Assembly: GCA_006176705.1 (NCBI GenBank)
Contig: QRFJ01000784.1
Span: 248,001 to 312,000 of the forward strand
DNA length: 64,000 nt
Source of the DNA: Cocos nucifera
Taxonomy: Eukaryota > Streptophyta > Magnoliopsida > Arecales > Arecaceae
Reading direction: 5' to 3'
Shown here in pieces: positions 45,240 to 57,154 of the stretch (the first letter of the stretch is position 1; each line of letters opens with the position of its first letter). The position numbers were made by a program, and so were the translations under genes. The notes below the pieces were generated by a model. That model worked only from the letters and a program-made list of their open reading frames with translations, was not told the origin of the DNA and ran no database searches.

Positions 45240-46960
45240 TTTTGAGCTCATTGGATCTTTGGCATACCTGCAAAATCACTTCATAGCTTTTGGTACCCAA
45301 GTTATCTTGGGTCCATAAGAGTTAGTGTTTAAGGTTCCTTTTGGAATCCAAACATATTTAATCAATGTTTGACCAATTTTTTTAAAATTACATTTCAAAA
45401 TTTTATGGCATATTTAATTATATTTAAAATATTTGGTAGAATAATTTTTAGTTGTGATCGTTTTGAAAATATTTCTAGTATTTTGCTATTTTTTTGAAAT
45501 ATTAAGATCGATTTCTATTTTATTGAAAACAGTCCCATTAGTTTTTACCAAGGATTGAATATTTTGAAAGCTAATTGTAAACTTTTTAGCTATAGATTTC
45601 AAAACTTCAACTTCTCTTCTTAATTTCTTATTTTCTTCTAAGAGCTCTTTCTTTTTAATTGAAAGATTTTCATTTTCTTTTGGGAAAGATTTCAAAATAT
45701 CAATTTTTTTTAAGCTCAACATTTTGTTTAATTAAAGAATTTTTAGATTTAATGAAATATTCCTTTTCTTTAGCTAAAGAATTATTTTCTTTCATTAAAT
45801 TAGAATTATCCTTTTTAAGCTCCATACTTTTTTGCCTTAACTTTTTTAATTCATACATTAGTTCATTAAAGACTTCAAGTAGTTCATCAAAGGTAAAATT
45901 GGATGAGTTTTTAGAATTTACCTCATCATCCAAGGTCATGAGGCAAAGATTTTCATTTTTCTCTTTCTCATCCGAGCTTGATGAGTCACCACTTTTTCAA
46001 AGCCCTAGTAAAGCACTCTTCTTCATTTTTTGGGGCGCATTTGATTGTTGGTGATAATTTTCTTCTCTTATTTCTTCTTCTTTTTCTTCATATCTTTCTT
46101 CATAAGAAACTTCTTGAATTTTCTTAAAAGAATCATCATGTCCTCATCATCTTCTTCTTCATCTTCCTTCAACTCATCGATTTCTTGAAAATTTGAAGTA
46201 GACTTGAAGGCAATGGTCTTCAATTTCTTTGGCTCCTCTTCTTCTTCCTTTTGAGTCATTTGCATCTCATGGGTCATAAGAGAATCCATGAGCTCTTCTA
46301 GGGATAGCTTGGTGAGATCCTTTACTTCTTGTATTGCCATCATCTTAGCTTCCCAATTGAGAGGTAAAGACCTAAGCACTTTGCAAACAAGATCATAGTT
46401 AGAATAAGTTTTGCCTAGGACATTTAAAGTATTTATAATTTTAGTAAATTTGACAAATATATCAAAAATAGTCTCATATTTTTTTTATTTTAAACATTTC
46501 ATATTTTTGAACAAGCAAGTTAATTTTGAATTCTTTAACTTGGCTTGTTCCTTCATGAGTTATTTCTAATATATTCCAAATTTCTTTAGCCGATTTACAA
46601 GATGATATTCTATTAAACTCATGCACATTTAAGGAACAATAGTTTATATTGATGGCTTTTGCATTTAATTGAGCCATCTTTTTATCAAATAGATCCCATT
46701 CCTTTTTCGATTTGGGAAGAGTCATGCCATTTATAATTTTTGTGGGTCTGTGTGGTCCTCTAGTTATGATTCTTCATAAATTATAATCTAGAGCTTGTAT
46801 AAAAATTCTCATTTTAATCTTTCAAAAGATGTAGTTGGTGTCATCAAATAAAGATGGTCTTGAAGTGGATTGGCCTTCAACAAAAGAAACACCATTTGGG
46901 GTTGCCATAAGATCTTTTGCCCTTGACTATTAGATCAACAATTAATAACAGAGTAGCTGC
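45240..46960 (-). pseudogene. GO-2 gag (Copia type)
   Basis: Minus-strand blocks in order: FWKIKMRIFIQALDY (DUF4219-like) near 46800-46850, and an 83-codon open part 46474-46725 with KKEWDLFDKKMAQLNAKA and SCKSAKEIWNILEITHEG. A further block at 46068-46379 has RSLPLNWEAKMMAIQEVKDL. These form the UBN2 gag core. A Glu/Lys-rich linker and a long coiled coil follow (45486-45939). Near 45250-45430 a decayed zinc knuckle and a GPKITWVPK motif end the gag. Full Copia elements continue into a protease here; GO-2 does not. Confidence 0.85.
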
Positions 46961-46970
46961 TCTTATACCA
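46959..46970 (-). promoter_or_regulatory. Decayed primer-binding site of GO-2
   Basis: GCTCTTATACCA on the plus strand is the reverse complement of TGGTATAAGAGC: one base (T for C) from the tRNA-Met type, two bases from the LTR. Confidence 0.7.
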
Positions 46971-46972
46971 CT

Positions 46973-47098
46973 TATTGTCTAAAGGTAGCAACCCAAGAGG
47001 AGGGGTGAATTGGGTTTATAAAACATTTTGACCAAATTAAACTCTAAAGCAAATATGTGCTTCTAATGAGATCAATTTAAGTGATTGTATTGTGTATT

Positions 47099-47193
<95 letters not shown>

Positions 47194-48480
47194 GCAATAG
47201 TTAAACTAAGATGTAAGTAAGCAAAGCTTAAATTGAAATGATGTAAAGCATATATAAAAAGTAAATAAAGCAAGCACACCATAAAGACAAAGAAATTTTA
47301 TAATGGTTCGATGCAATCTTGCACTTTCGTCCACTCTCCAAGCTTTTCTTAAAAATTTTACTATAATTCTAGATTACAGTACATTTATTTTAACCCAAAA
47401 TCATAAATAAATTTAGTTGATTGTACTGAATTCACCAACCATAATCCTACATCGATAATTTTTTTGGGATCACTATCAACCCAGTTGATTTTAACCTAGG
47501 AGCACCAACCACAACCTTTACACTATCCAATTACTGACTTGAATTTGCCTACACCCTAAGTTTCTTTCTTTCTAAAGAAACTTGTAAAGAAACAAAAAAT
47601 ATAAATATAAAAATTCAGCTCAAAACTAATAGCAAAAAAAATCCTCTTTTGATGTGCAGAGAAGGTGCTGAATATGTACTCTTTGGTAGCTTTTCTTCTC
47701 TTCAAATGATACTAAGAAACTTGCTTAATATGTTATAGAAGATGACTTTTGAATGTCCTCTGAATTTGAAGCTCAAATCTCTCTCTTTTTTCTTATTTTT
47801 GGATATTCAATATAACTCCATTTTCTTGAATGATTTTCTTTCTTAAATCCTTAATCTCTTAATCTAAAATATTTTTCTCATTGTTTTATACTTGGAAGTG
47901 ACTCTTGAGTGAGTTGTGATCATTAGCAAGCTTGGACTAGCCGTTGGAGTGGAGAATGGCTCGTTGGAGAAGTGCAGAAAATTAGTCATTGTAGTCTGTC
48001 TCGACATTGGAGTCGACACCTTTCCTTCAAGTGTTGATACTTTTTCCTCAGGTATCGATACTTTTTCTTCAGGTGTCGATACCTTCTAGGATTCGACGGA
48101 TTTCTACTCTTTATCTTCTATTCTGTGTAACAGAGATCGATCCTGGGGTCGTCCTTTGGAGTAGGGGTCATTCCTGGGGTTGTCCCTTCTGTATGCCAGT
48201 CCATGCCAAAAGCCTAGGGTCGTCTCCTTTGCTCCTGGGGTCGATATCTGAACTTTCTAAACTTTAAAAAATTTAAACTTTTTGCCTCATTTTAGGATAG
48301 GGGTCGATACCTTTAGCCTTGGGGTCGACACCTTCAAGTCAAAAACTCAAAAATTTTTTTTATGAAGCCCTTGACATAGTAATTTTGTATAGATCTTTTT
48401 TTAAATTAATTTTTTAATTTAAATATCTGAAAAGACCTACATCTACTCATAAAATACATAGTTAAATGCTTAAATACCTA
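46973..48480 (-). repeat. 5' LTR of GO-2, outer end missing
   Basis: It begins TATTGTCTAAAGG (family TGTTG) and aligns with 29640-31121 until about 48480. There the last ~40 bp, ending GGATCAACA in the partner, are absent and Copia C sequence takes over. Contains an expanded TA microsatellite and the phased motif array near 48009-48335. Confidence 0.83.
47101..47187. repeat. (AT)n microsatellite
   Basis: An uninterrupted AT run of about 87 bp inside the right LTR of GO-2. The matching site in the left LTR (about 29768) has only about nine units. The open frame across it (47037-47282) is an artefact of the repeat. Confidence 0.97.
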
Positions 48481-48500
48481 TGCTCTCATCACTGTTAATA
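48477..48500. repeat. 24-bp filler copy at the GO-2 / Copia C junction
   Basis: CCTATGCTCTCATCACTGTTAATA occurs here and at 48540-48563. The second copy is in frame in the Copia C RT region (SYALITVN), so the first is the extra copy, sitting exactly at the truncated LTR end. Confidence 0.8.
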
Positions 48501-48502
48501 TT

Positions 48503-49395
48503 CGTAAGCCAGTGTGATATGACATTGATGAGACTATCTCCTATGCTCTCATCACTGTTAATAGAGATCCAGAGAGCTTTGAGGAGGCCATAGAGAGTCT
48601 GGATTGGAAGTCATCGATGTAGGCCATGATGAAGGAGATGAAGTCTCTTAGGAAGAACCAGACATAGTAGCTGATGGATTTACTAGATGATGCTCAACCC
48701 ATTTGCTCTATATAGATTTTCACCGAAAAGGAAACACCTTCAGAGCAAGGTAGAGTGAGGTACAAGTCTAAGCTAGTAGCCAAAAAGTACTCATAGAGAG
48801 AAGGTATTGACTATTCAGAAGTCTTCTCTTTGGTTGTCAAGCATACATCCATCAGGGTATTGTTGAGTAAAGTTGCTGCTCAAAATTTGGAGCTGGAGCA
48901 AATGAATGTAAAGACAACATTCTTTCATGAAAATTTGGAGGAGAACATATACATGGAGAAGCCATAAGGCTTCAAGGAGATTGGGTCAAAGGGAGAGGTC
49001 TGTTTGCTAAAGAAATTATAGTACTGGTTGAAGCAATCTCCAAGATAGTGGCACAAATAGTTTGACACTTATATGATAAGTATTGGTCTTTTCAGGTATG
49101 ATCATGACCCATGTGTATATGTGAGATCTTTGGAGGATAGATCTTAGATATATTTACTTTTGTATGTAGATGACATGTTGATAGCATGCAAAAGTAAAAA
49201 AGTTATGTAGGAGTTGAAAGAAGCTTTGTTTTGGGAGTTTGAGATGAAAGATTTGGGGCCTATGAAGAAGATCTTAGGTATGAAAATTATCAGAGATAGA
49301 ACTAAGAGGCTACTGCATCTATCTCAGGGAGGATACATAAAGAAGATTTTAGAGAGATTTAGAATGAAGGGGGCCAAACCGTTAGAGTGTCATAA
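48503..49395 (+). pseudogene. Copia C reverse transcriptase fragment
   Basis: Plus-strand blocks in order: RDPESFEEAIESLDWK, VRYKSKLVAKKYS, REGIDYSEVF, EQMNVKTTFFHENLEE, YMEKP, then the catalytic YVDDMLIACKSKK (about 49160-49200). An open stretch follows at 49214-49468 with FEMKDLGPMKKILGMKIIRDR, LHLSQGGYIKKILERF and GAKPLE. It ends abruptly near 49390, before RNase H. Integrase, protease and the start of RT are absent between the gag at 29639 and here, so DNA was lost as well as interrupted. Several stops. Confidence 0.85.
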
Positions 49396-49460
49396 TCCAT
49401 GGTACTGCTCTAATACCAAATGTTGGTGCATCATTCTGGTATCACCTAGCTCTGGTACCA

Positions 49461-50140
49461 TGTTGTAGAAATTCCTAATCTTTAGCATGGATATGGAGAG
49501 ACCTTCGTTCTCTAAGGATAGCATACCATAGATCCACCACCTAGATCTATGCTGGGGCACCTCCCTCCTAGGGCTTGAGGGAGGCACCTCCTCTCTCTAG
49601 GGCTTCTTCAACAACCTAGGGCAACAACACTAGAGAGAAGAGAGAAAAGAGATTGAGAAAGAAAAGATCTATATTCCATAGCTTCTATGAAACCCTAATA
49701 CAACCTATGTATTTATACATAGCCATTAGGCCCGACCAAAAATTTTTCTAGCTAATCTAATATATGAAAGCACACATCGAGCCTATATACACCCATATCT
49801 CCCATGCTCTCATCCCCTGGATCTAAATCTAACCCATACATGAGTTAGCTCCCTTAAGACCTCTCAAACTAGGCCTTAAGACTCCTAGGATAAGTTTCTA
49901 TCCTAGCCCTAAATAGACCCTCGTGTAACTCTATCCGTGCATTGAGCCGACTTAGTCTCAGCACTGAACTGACTAATCTAAGACTAGGTCGACTCAATTT
50001 CAGACTGAGCCGACCCAGTTGCATACCGTGCTTATAGTTCCGAACGTATCTTTTCTGTTTGGCCTATCCTCTGAGACTTAGCGATCCAGTATCAGACTAA
50101 GCTGACTAACCTGCAGAAAAGCTCCTTTTCTGTAGTCTTC
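49461..50140 (-). repeat. Minus-orientation Copia-type LTR fragment
   Basis: It starts TGTTGTAGAAATTCC directly after GCTCTGGTACCA (49449-49460), which reads TGGTACCAGAGC on the minus strand: a near-perfect tRNA-Met primer site. A minus-strand TATAAATACA lies near 49710. GAGCCGACT-type motifs occur at 49945-50110. Parts resemble the Copia C LTR in reverse orientation (TCCTAGGA / CTTAGG phrases). No body follows to the left, so the element is truncated. The right end was not defined. Confidence 0.5.
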
Positions 50141-51145
50141 ATTCTTCGACTTTGATTTCTTGCTCCATCTTGTGTCCTAGATCTTCGAAGCACCAATCAA
50201 TCCCCTTAAGGTCCTCAACACTTGGACCTTAAGCCCATAGAGGGCTACACACTGCCTTCAACCTAGGATAACTCCTGTCCTAGCTCTAGGACCACACCTA
50301 TCCTAGTCTCCTGAAGTCAATACCCTGACTCCACCCGTGGCCTCCCGATGCTCCAATCCTCACCATCTCCATCTTGGTGGCCCAAGCCTTGGCAAACCTC
50401 TTGGTAATGCCCTCCTACTTGATCCCACTATCACTGTGCATCCTGACAGTCCCTTATGCAAACATTGCCTCTGCCAATCCTTTTTAGCTATTTGTATCTT
50501 TTGAGGCCTTTAAGATGACCACCTCCACCACTGAAGATCTTAGCTTGCTTCTTCGCACCATCTTAGAATTGTAGGATCCATTCTACTTAGCAGCTGCATC
50601 ACTTTTTCTTGGACTTTTTTGGAGAACCCACAGCATTCTTGTATAGGCACTCGCTGCATACCTTGACACGATCTCCTCAGAACTATGCCTATCCTTCTGC
50701 ACATGCCGCTTCACTTGGAACTGTGCATCATCGACATTAGTGCTAGGATATCAATCCTCCTACATCCCTCCGCTCTGAACTCATGTTACATCTCCACCAG
50801 TGAAGCCACCACTATGGAGCTCCACCTATACCCAAAGTCCATTTGATGCTGTAGAAGCCGACCCTGTACTCGAGTCACTCGAGGCCAACCAAACAACGCT
50901 GCATTATTGAGCCTGCCGTTGCACCTCGAACACTGTCGTTGCCTCTTTGAACTCTCTGTACCCCATGAACCCCTTCGAAGCCATCTTGGATACCTCCATA
51001 ACCCGTGGATACCTCCAAAATTCAAGAGCTCATCCAACTCTTTTGAAATAAGTGACTGAATCCTAAAAAAATTTATCCTAGCCTTTTCCTCTTCTACCCC
51101 TACACCAGCCATTACTTTAGTTGCTTCTGGAGGAACTACAACTCA
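50141..51145. other. GC-richer unidentified stretch
   Basis: About 1 kb with clearly higher GC than its neighbours and little A/T-run character. On the minus strand one frame from about 50990 reads protein-like (MASKGFMGYREFKEATTVF...), but with about nine stops in 240 codons, roughly what chance gives. A 108-codon open frame (50786-51112, minus) has no recognisable family. It could be the internal part of the element whose LTR is at 49461. Confidence 0.3.
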
Positions 51146-51150
51146 AATTC

Positions 51151-52821
51151 TGTTGATAATTACCATAATTCACAAAATAAAAGTATTAATATAATATAAT
51201 AATTAATATTTATTTTAAGAAATTGATACTTTTAGTGGTGTTTTGCAGAAAAGAAGTTCATAAATACGAAGAGCTCGATTTATGGGTTCCAATGCAACAA
51301 ATTTCACTCAAATCGAAGCTAAAATAAAAAAATTATAAAGCCTAAAAATTAAAATAAAAAAAATAAAAAAAAGAAGATCGGTGTATGGTGGACTAACTTA
51401 TCGATCCATGGAATAGACGTAGATCGGCCAGCTTAGTAGGCATGGCCAATCAATGGCTGCCACGTGGCAAACCTAGACCTCTAAGAGGTTCATAGAATTT
51501 CTATCACAGTGTATAGGGGCATTTTGGTCATTTTCTCTAGCGCGTCGGCTTTTGATTGGATGCGGTCTTCGATGTGGCCGATCCAGGCAGTCTATAGCTA
51601 TAGTTTTGCATGATCGAAAGGCTATTGTTAATGCCGGTAGAGATCCAACGACTGATATTCATTCCAACTTGATTAAGGTTTCCAAAGGAGATTTGGTGCG
51701 ATCCAACGACAAAAATTCATCCAAGCGATGATCCGACAGCCAAAATTAATCTAGAGGCTTGATCAGGGGTTTAAGTGGCTAATCTTGATGGTTTTTAAGT
51801 TGATTTTGGACCATTTGATCAAGATCTGACGGCCAGAAAGCTTTAGGGTGTTTAAAATCGATCTAGACTCGGATTTTGACTTCAAAAATTGCTGTAAAGA
51901 TCTTATTTCTTCCTCTATTTAAGCACTCTTACTTCCATAGCCTGAGAATAAGTCTTCTAAGCCAAAAAAATAGAGAAAAATAGAGTTTCTTCTTTCTTTT
52001 TCTCCCTTCTCCTCCTTATTTCTTCCTTCTTTCTTCTTCTAATTTTCAATCAAATGAGCTCTAAATATGTTGGGAGCGAGCAGATTGTCAACCATGCATG
52101 GCTAAGAAGCTAAATTCTGGATGAGTAGATAAAGTCTTCTAAATATGAGTTATAATTTTTTTCTTTATCTTTTATAATTTTTTTTATGCAAACATGTTCT
52201 CATGCCTAGTTTTTAATAAAATTTATTTTTATGCATGAGCTCTTGACTCTGTGGCATGCTTATTATTAATCTAAATAAATTATATTAATTAAGATATATT
52301 ATGATTAATATATATAGTCTGTACTTAATTTAATAATTTATTTAAAAAAATATTAAAAATTATATTTTAAATTTTTAAGAATTAAAGTATTGAATAATTT
52401 ATGATTTCATAAAGATGGATCATAATTAAAAGATATAATTCATACTCCAAGAAAATAAATTATAATCATAACTAAATTATTAAAAATATTAATTTTTATA
52501 TTAAAAAAATTACCATAATCTCGTTAAAGATGGATTCAAAATTCTAAAATATTTTTCATTAATTCAAAAACCCTAATTAAATAAGTATTTTCTTTTTTTC
52601 AGTTTTACTTTAATTTACTAAACTTTCGATTACCTCTCTTTAATCTACTTAATTAAATTTTTATTTTAAAATTAATTTATTTATTTTTAATTAAATTAAA
52701 TATAACTTAGTCTTCAATCTCTGAAGAAATTGACATCCGATTCACTACTATTCTAATTAATAGATAGATCAATTTTAATTATCATTTGATGCTCTAACGA
52801 TAAGCAATTAAATTTTTAACA
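51151..52821 (+). repeat. 5' LTR of the Athila-like element
   Basis: It opens TGTTGATAATTACCATAATTC and appears to close TTTTTAACA at 52821, followed by the primer-site-like block. No partner LTR is in the window, so the boundaries rest on the TG...CA ends and on that block. AT-rich, with A-runs. Confidence 0.6.
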
Positions 52822-52840
52822 CCATTGTTGGAGATTGTAG
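52822..52840 (+). promoter_or_regulatory. Primer-binding-site-like block of the Athila-like element
   Basis: CCATTGTTGGAGATTG looks like a C-to-T-decayed form of the GCGCCGTTGCCGGGGATTG-type block that follows the 5' LTR in many plant gypsy elements. Confidence 0.5.
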
Positions 52841-53956
52841 CATGATTGCTTTAATTAATTAAAAATTAATTAATTAATTTAAAAAAATATAAAATAAAAA
52901 AATAAAAATAAAAAAATAAAAAAAAATCTTTTTATTCCTCTTTAATTTTATTTAGTTAATTATTATCTTTCATAATTAATTTTTTTGCTTCATATAATTT
53001 AGATTAATTTACTACTTTTCAGACTTAATCACTTGAATTTACTTTCTTTGCAAAACTAAATAAATCAAAAACTTAAAATACACTTATAAAAAGATAAAAC
53101 CATAAATCCTAAAAAATTACTGACATCTCATAACACTTAATTAATTTAGTGAAACCCAAAACATAATATAAAATTAATTTTTAACATATTTAGATATCTT
53201 TTTTTTTATTTGCATCATATATTTATTATATACTTTAAGGATACAACCCATTAAACAAGATAAGATGGAGATTTGATCATCCTTCCTTAGCCCATAAACC
53301 ACCACCCTACATATTGCATTGACCTAAGTCTTTTAATTTAAAATCAATTAGATGTTGGTCCTTAAGGATACTCAAGCTCATTAGGATAAGAAAATCTTAG
53401 AGTTAGACCAGATTTGAATTGGTTAATTATTTGGTATCTAAGGCAAATGGTTCAAAGATTGTGGTTTTCAATTGGTTCCATTGATTGATCTGGCCAATTC
53501 AGTTGATGTCTAAGAAAAGCAACGAGCAGAAAATCTTCCACATCTTACACTTACCTAATCGAATCAGTTATCTAATTTTGAGCTTGTACTGCTCAAAGAT
53601 GATCTTAGAATAGTTAGGAGCTATCTAGACTTAGGTTAATCCTAGGGTAGAGAGTCCATATTTGCTTAACTTGATTGCTATTAACACCAAATTTAAACCT
53701 AATTAAAGCACTCCTCTCTCTTTCATCTCTAGATTTAGGACTCCTTAGGACTTATCTTTAGAATCCTCTTCTTTTCTTTTCTCTTATCTTTCTGATTTTT
53801 TTTTAAAAAAATTATTAAAAATTAAAATTAATTAATTAATTAAAAAATATATAAAAATTAAAAAAAATAAAAATAAAAATTTGAAAAAGGAAATCTAGTC
53901 GATTAGTAAGAGTAGATTCAAATCCTACCCTAATCCAAGAAATTTCTAAGTCCACT
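52841..53956 (+). other. Leader of the Athila-like element
   Basis: AT-rich with A-runs at 52880-52930 and 53800-53890. No coding sequence recognised. Confidence 0.45.
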
Positions 53957-55267
53957 ATGGATCAAGAACCTTAGACTCTAATGAATCTTTGGTATCCAGT
54001 GGGCTCAGCCCAACCATCCTGTATTCGATTATCCTAGATCGATGCAATCAATTTTGAAATTAAATCTCAAATCATCAACATGCTCCCTAAATTCATCGAA
54101 ATTGAGGATACACATATTTTCATTAGAGAATTTGAGAAAGTATGTGACACCATGAGAATACATCAACTTTTTGATAATGCTGTTAAACTTAGGCTGATTA
54201 ATTTTGTCCTTAAGAAAAATGCTAAAAAATGGTTATATAGTCTACCCAAATACTCGATCATAATATGGGATGGCTTTGTAAATATATTCTTTAGGAAATT
54301 CTTCCCACATCATAAAATAGCTAAGTTAAGGAATAAAATTAATCAATTTTGTCAATTAGAAGGTGAGCCATTCTAAAAATGTCTAGACCATTTTAGAAAT
54401 CTTTTAAGCCAATGCCCACATCATGGGATACAAATTTTGATATTGTGCCGAATTTTTTATGAAGGTTTAGAATCAAATTCTAGAATTATTGTAGAGTCAA
54501 TGTGCCAGGGCCAATTCATGTATAAGAAAGCTAATGAGGTCTGGCAATTCTTAAAGGATCTAGCAGAAATGAGTCTACAATGGAAGACAATTAGGAAAAT
54601 AGAAAAATCCACACCAAAAAGAGGAGGGATGTACCATATCCAAACTTCTTCAACTGAATTTACAAACCTAGCCCATAGAGTTGAGGCCCTAGAATTACAT
54701 AGATCAGCCAATATAAACCAATTATGCGCTTCCATGTGCAATGGCTGTAGTGCACCAGACCATGTCATAGAGGAATGTCCCTTGCTGATGAAACAGACTG
54801 ATAATGATTATGCACAGATGAATGCAGCCTATCAAAAACCTACCAATGATCCATATGCATCAACCTACAATCCAGAATGGAGAAACCATCCAAAATTTTC
54901 TTGATCACAAAATACTAATTTGGGCAATACTAATCAACAATCCAATTTTTCTTGGCCCTAAGGATCAAATTCAAATACACCTAATGTCAATCAATCTTAC
55001 TCAAGATCCAACCAACCATTGAACAATCCAACTGATCAAAGGTTTAATTCAATAGAAAAAATCTTGGAAGCCATGATGAAATTACAAAATGATTTTACCA
55101 ACCAACTTATAAATTCACACTCTCAAGCCATTGCCCACCTAGAAATGCAGATAGGTCAGATAGCTATGACTCTTAGTGAAAGAGAAAAGGATGGATTGCC
55201 AAGTCAACCTGAGGCCAATCCTAGAGTCCAAAAAAAATCAAAGACCACAATAAGGAGCCTAGATTAA
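53957..55267 (+). pseudogene. Athila-like gag
   Basis: ATG at 53957 (MDQEP) is in frame with the open stretch 54080-54376, with two TAG stops between. Motifs: FIREFEKVCDTMRIHQ, LRLINFVLKKNAKKWLYSLP, FFPHHKIAKLRNKINQF, and in 54437-54904 FYEGLESNSRIIVESMC. A degenerate knuckle-like CNGCSAPDHVIEEC follows. The last open part (55019-55267) has LEMQIGQIAMTLSERE, the coiled segment typical of Athila gag. Forms the cytoplasmic particle. At least four breaks. Confidence 0.85.
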
Positions 55268-55319
55268 CCAATTAAATGCTATTCATACACTAAGATCTAG
55301 AAAATAAATAGATAATCGT

Positions 55320-56175
55320 GTGGGTACATCTGAAGCACCAGAAGAAGAAATAGAAGATCGACCATTTGAACCTATATTTGAACAAGACCAGTCTAAAGAA
55401 TCTAAAAAAATAGAACCTGATTCATCAATAAAGCCCAAATTAGAAGTAGTTGGACCAATACCCAAGACTGTAGCATCCTTCCCTAATAGACTTAAGTCCA
55501 ACCAAAACTCTGTCCAACTAGATAAAATTTTGGAGGTCTTTAAGCAAGTAAAAGTAAATATTTCTTCGTTAGATATGATCCAACAAGTTCTATCATATGC
55601 TAAATTTTTGAAGAATTTGTGTATTAAAAAAAAGACTACCAATATACCTAAGAGAGCCTTCGGGGTAGCTAGTGTGAGTTTATGTGAAATATGAAGATCC
55701 AGAGTCTTCCACTATTTCTTGCATCATAAGAAAAATCCTCATTAATAAGGCTCTATTAGACCTAGGGGCAAGTGTTAATATACTACCTTATTTAGTTTAT
55801 GAAAAGCTAGAGTTGGAAGAATTAAAGCCTAGAGGAATGACTTTATAATTAGCAGATCAGTCCTTAAAAGTTCCAAGAGGAATAGTAGAGGATGTATTAA
55901 TTAAAGTTGGTGATTTCATCTATCTAGTAGACTTTGTGATATTAGAAACTGAACCTATAATAAACCCAAATGGCCACATCCCAGTTATATTAGGTAGACC
56001 ATTTTTAACCATAGCCAATGCTCAAATCAATTGTCGAAATGGTTTAATGAAGCTTTCCTTTGGTAATATGACCATAGATCTAAATATTTTTATCCTATCT
56101 AAAATAAATCAAGTTAGTGACCTTAATTTAATACAGGATAATGTTTATGAACCTATTGACCTGACTGAAGAATAA
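55320..56175 (+). pseudogene. Athila-like linker and aspartic protease
   Basis: An acidic Glu/Pro/Lys-rich linker (55320-55694) precedes the protease. ALLDLGASVNILP at about 55750-55790 contains the active site (DLGAS, the Athila form of DTGAS). It continues as RGMTL, PRGIVEDVLIKVGDF and VDFVILETEP. The open part 55936-56175 has PVILGRPFLTIANAQIN, the conserved protease C-terminus. One frame change separates linker and protease. Confidence 0.85.
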
Positions 56176-56199
56176 TCCGACATGGAACTATGGGCGAAT

Positions 56200-57098
56200 C
56201 AGAACTATGAAGAATTTGAAGAGATCAATGATTTAGCCATAGTCAATACGAAACTTAAATGGAAACCTCTGGTTCAACCATTGTCTTGACCATCAGTGGA
56301 AGAAACACCCAAGATAGAATTAAAAACACTCCCCAAACACTTGAAATATGCATACCTAGGTCCATAAAAAATCTTGTTAGTAATTATTTCAGCGGATCTA
56401 GACCCTATACAAGAGGAAGAATTATTGACTGTTCTTAAGAAGAATAAAGAAGCATTGGGATGGACCATGGCTGATTTAAAAGGCATTAGTTCCTCAATTG
56501 TTCAACATAGAATTCATTTATTAGAGGAACCTAAGCCTAAATGAGATCTCCCAAGAAGACTTAACCCAGCCATGAAAGAAGTTGTAAAGAATGAAATAAT
56601 AAAACTCCTTGACAATGAAATAATATATCCAATCTTAGATAGTTCATGGGTAAGTCTGGTACAAGTGGTACCCAAAAAGTTAGGAGTTACTGTGGTTCAG
56701 AACGATAATAATGAATTGATCCCAATAAGAGTTCAAACAGGATGGAGGGTCTGCATTGACTATAGAAAATTAAATACAGCTATCTGAAAGGATCATTTTC
56801 CTCTATCCTTCATAGACCAATGTTAGAAAGACTAGCAAGGCATGACTTTTATTGCTTTTTGGATGGATACTCAAGATATAACCAGATTTCTATAGTCCTT
56901 GAAGATCAAGAAAAGACTATCTTTATCTGTTCATATGGAACCTTTGCCTACAAATGCATGTCCTTTGGCTTATGTAATGCATCAGCTACTTTTCAAAGGT
57001 GCATGACTAGTATATTCTCAAATATGGTTGAAAGATTTCTTAAAATTTTTATGGATGACTTCTCCATCTTTAGATCCACCTTCATCATCTTAAGCTAG
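56200..57098 (+). pseudogene. Athila-like reverse transcriptase
   Basis: Blocks: RRLNPAMKEVVKNEIIKLLD, PILDSSWVSLVQVVPKK, VCIDYRKLNTA, then in 56820-57098 MLERLARHDFYCFLDGYSRYNQI, the MSFGLCNASATFQRCM block and the catalytic FMDDFSIF. The active site is FMDD rather than the family's usual YMDD. One TGA (codon after KLNTAI) and a frameshift break it. Confidence 0.9.
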
Positions 57099-57154
57099 TC
57101 TTAGAAAGATGTAAAGAAAAGCATCTGGTTCTGAATTGGAAAAAATGTCAGTTT

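Larger units (their letters stand above)
29640..48480 (-). mobile_element. Gag-only LTR retrotransposon GO-2, with nested Copia A
   Basis: Same family as GO-1: matching LTRs, polypurine tract, primer site and gag, coding strand minus. Without the 10.2-kb Copia A insert it is about 8.6 kb. It has gag (45240-46960) but no protease, integrase or RT. Between gag and the 3' LTR it carries an unrelated ORF, now split by Copia A. The outer ~40 bp of the right LTR is missing, replaced by a junction with filler DNA. Confidence 0.82.

Noticed and set aside
47037..47282. ORF with a long Tyr-Ile repeat
   Set aside because: It is a translation of the AT microsatellite.
50786..51112. 108-codon minus-strand ORF as a gene
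   Set aside because: No family resemblance, and the neighbouring frame has as many stops as expected by chance; left as unidentified GC-rich DNA.
56274..56486. Minus-strand ORF in the Athila-like element
   Set aside because: Opposes the clear plus-strand pol reading and has no domain.
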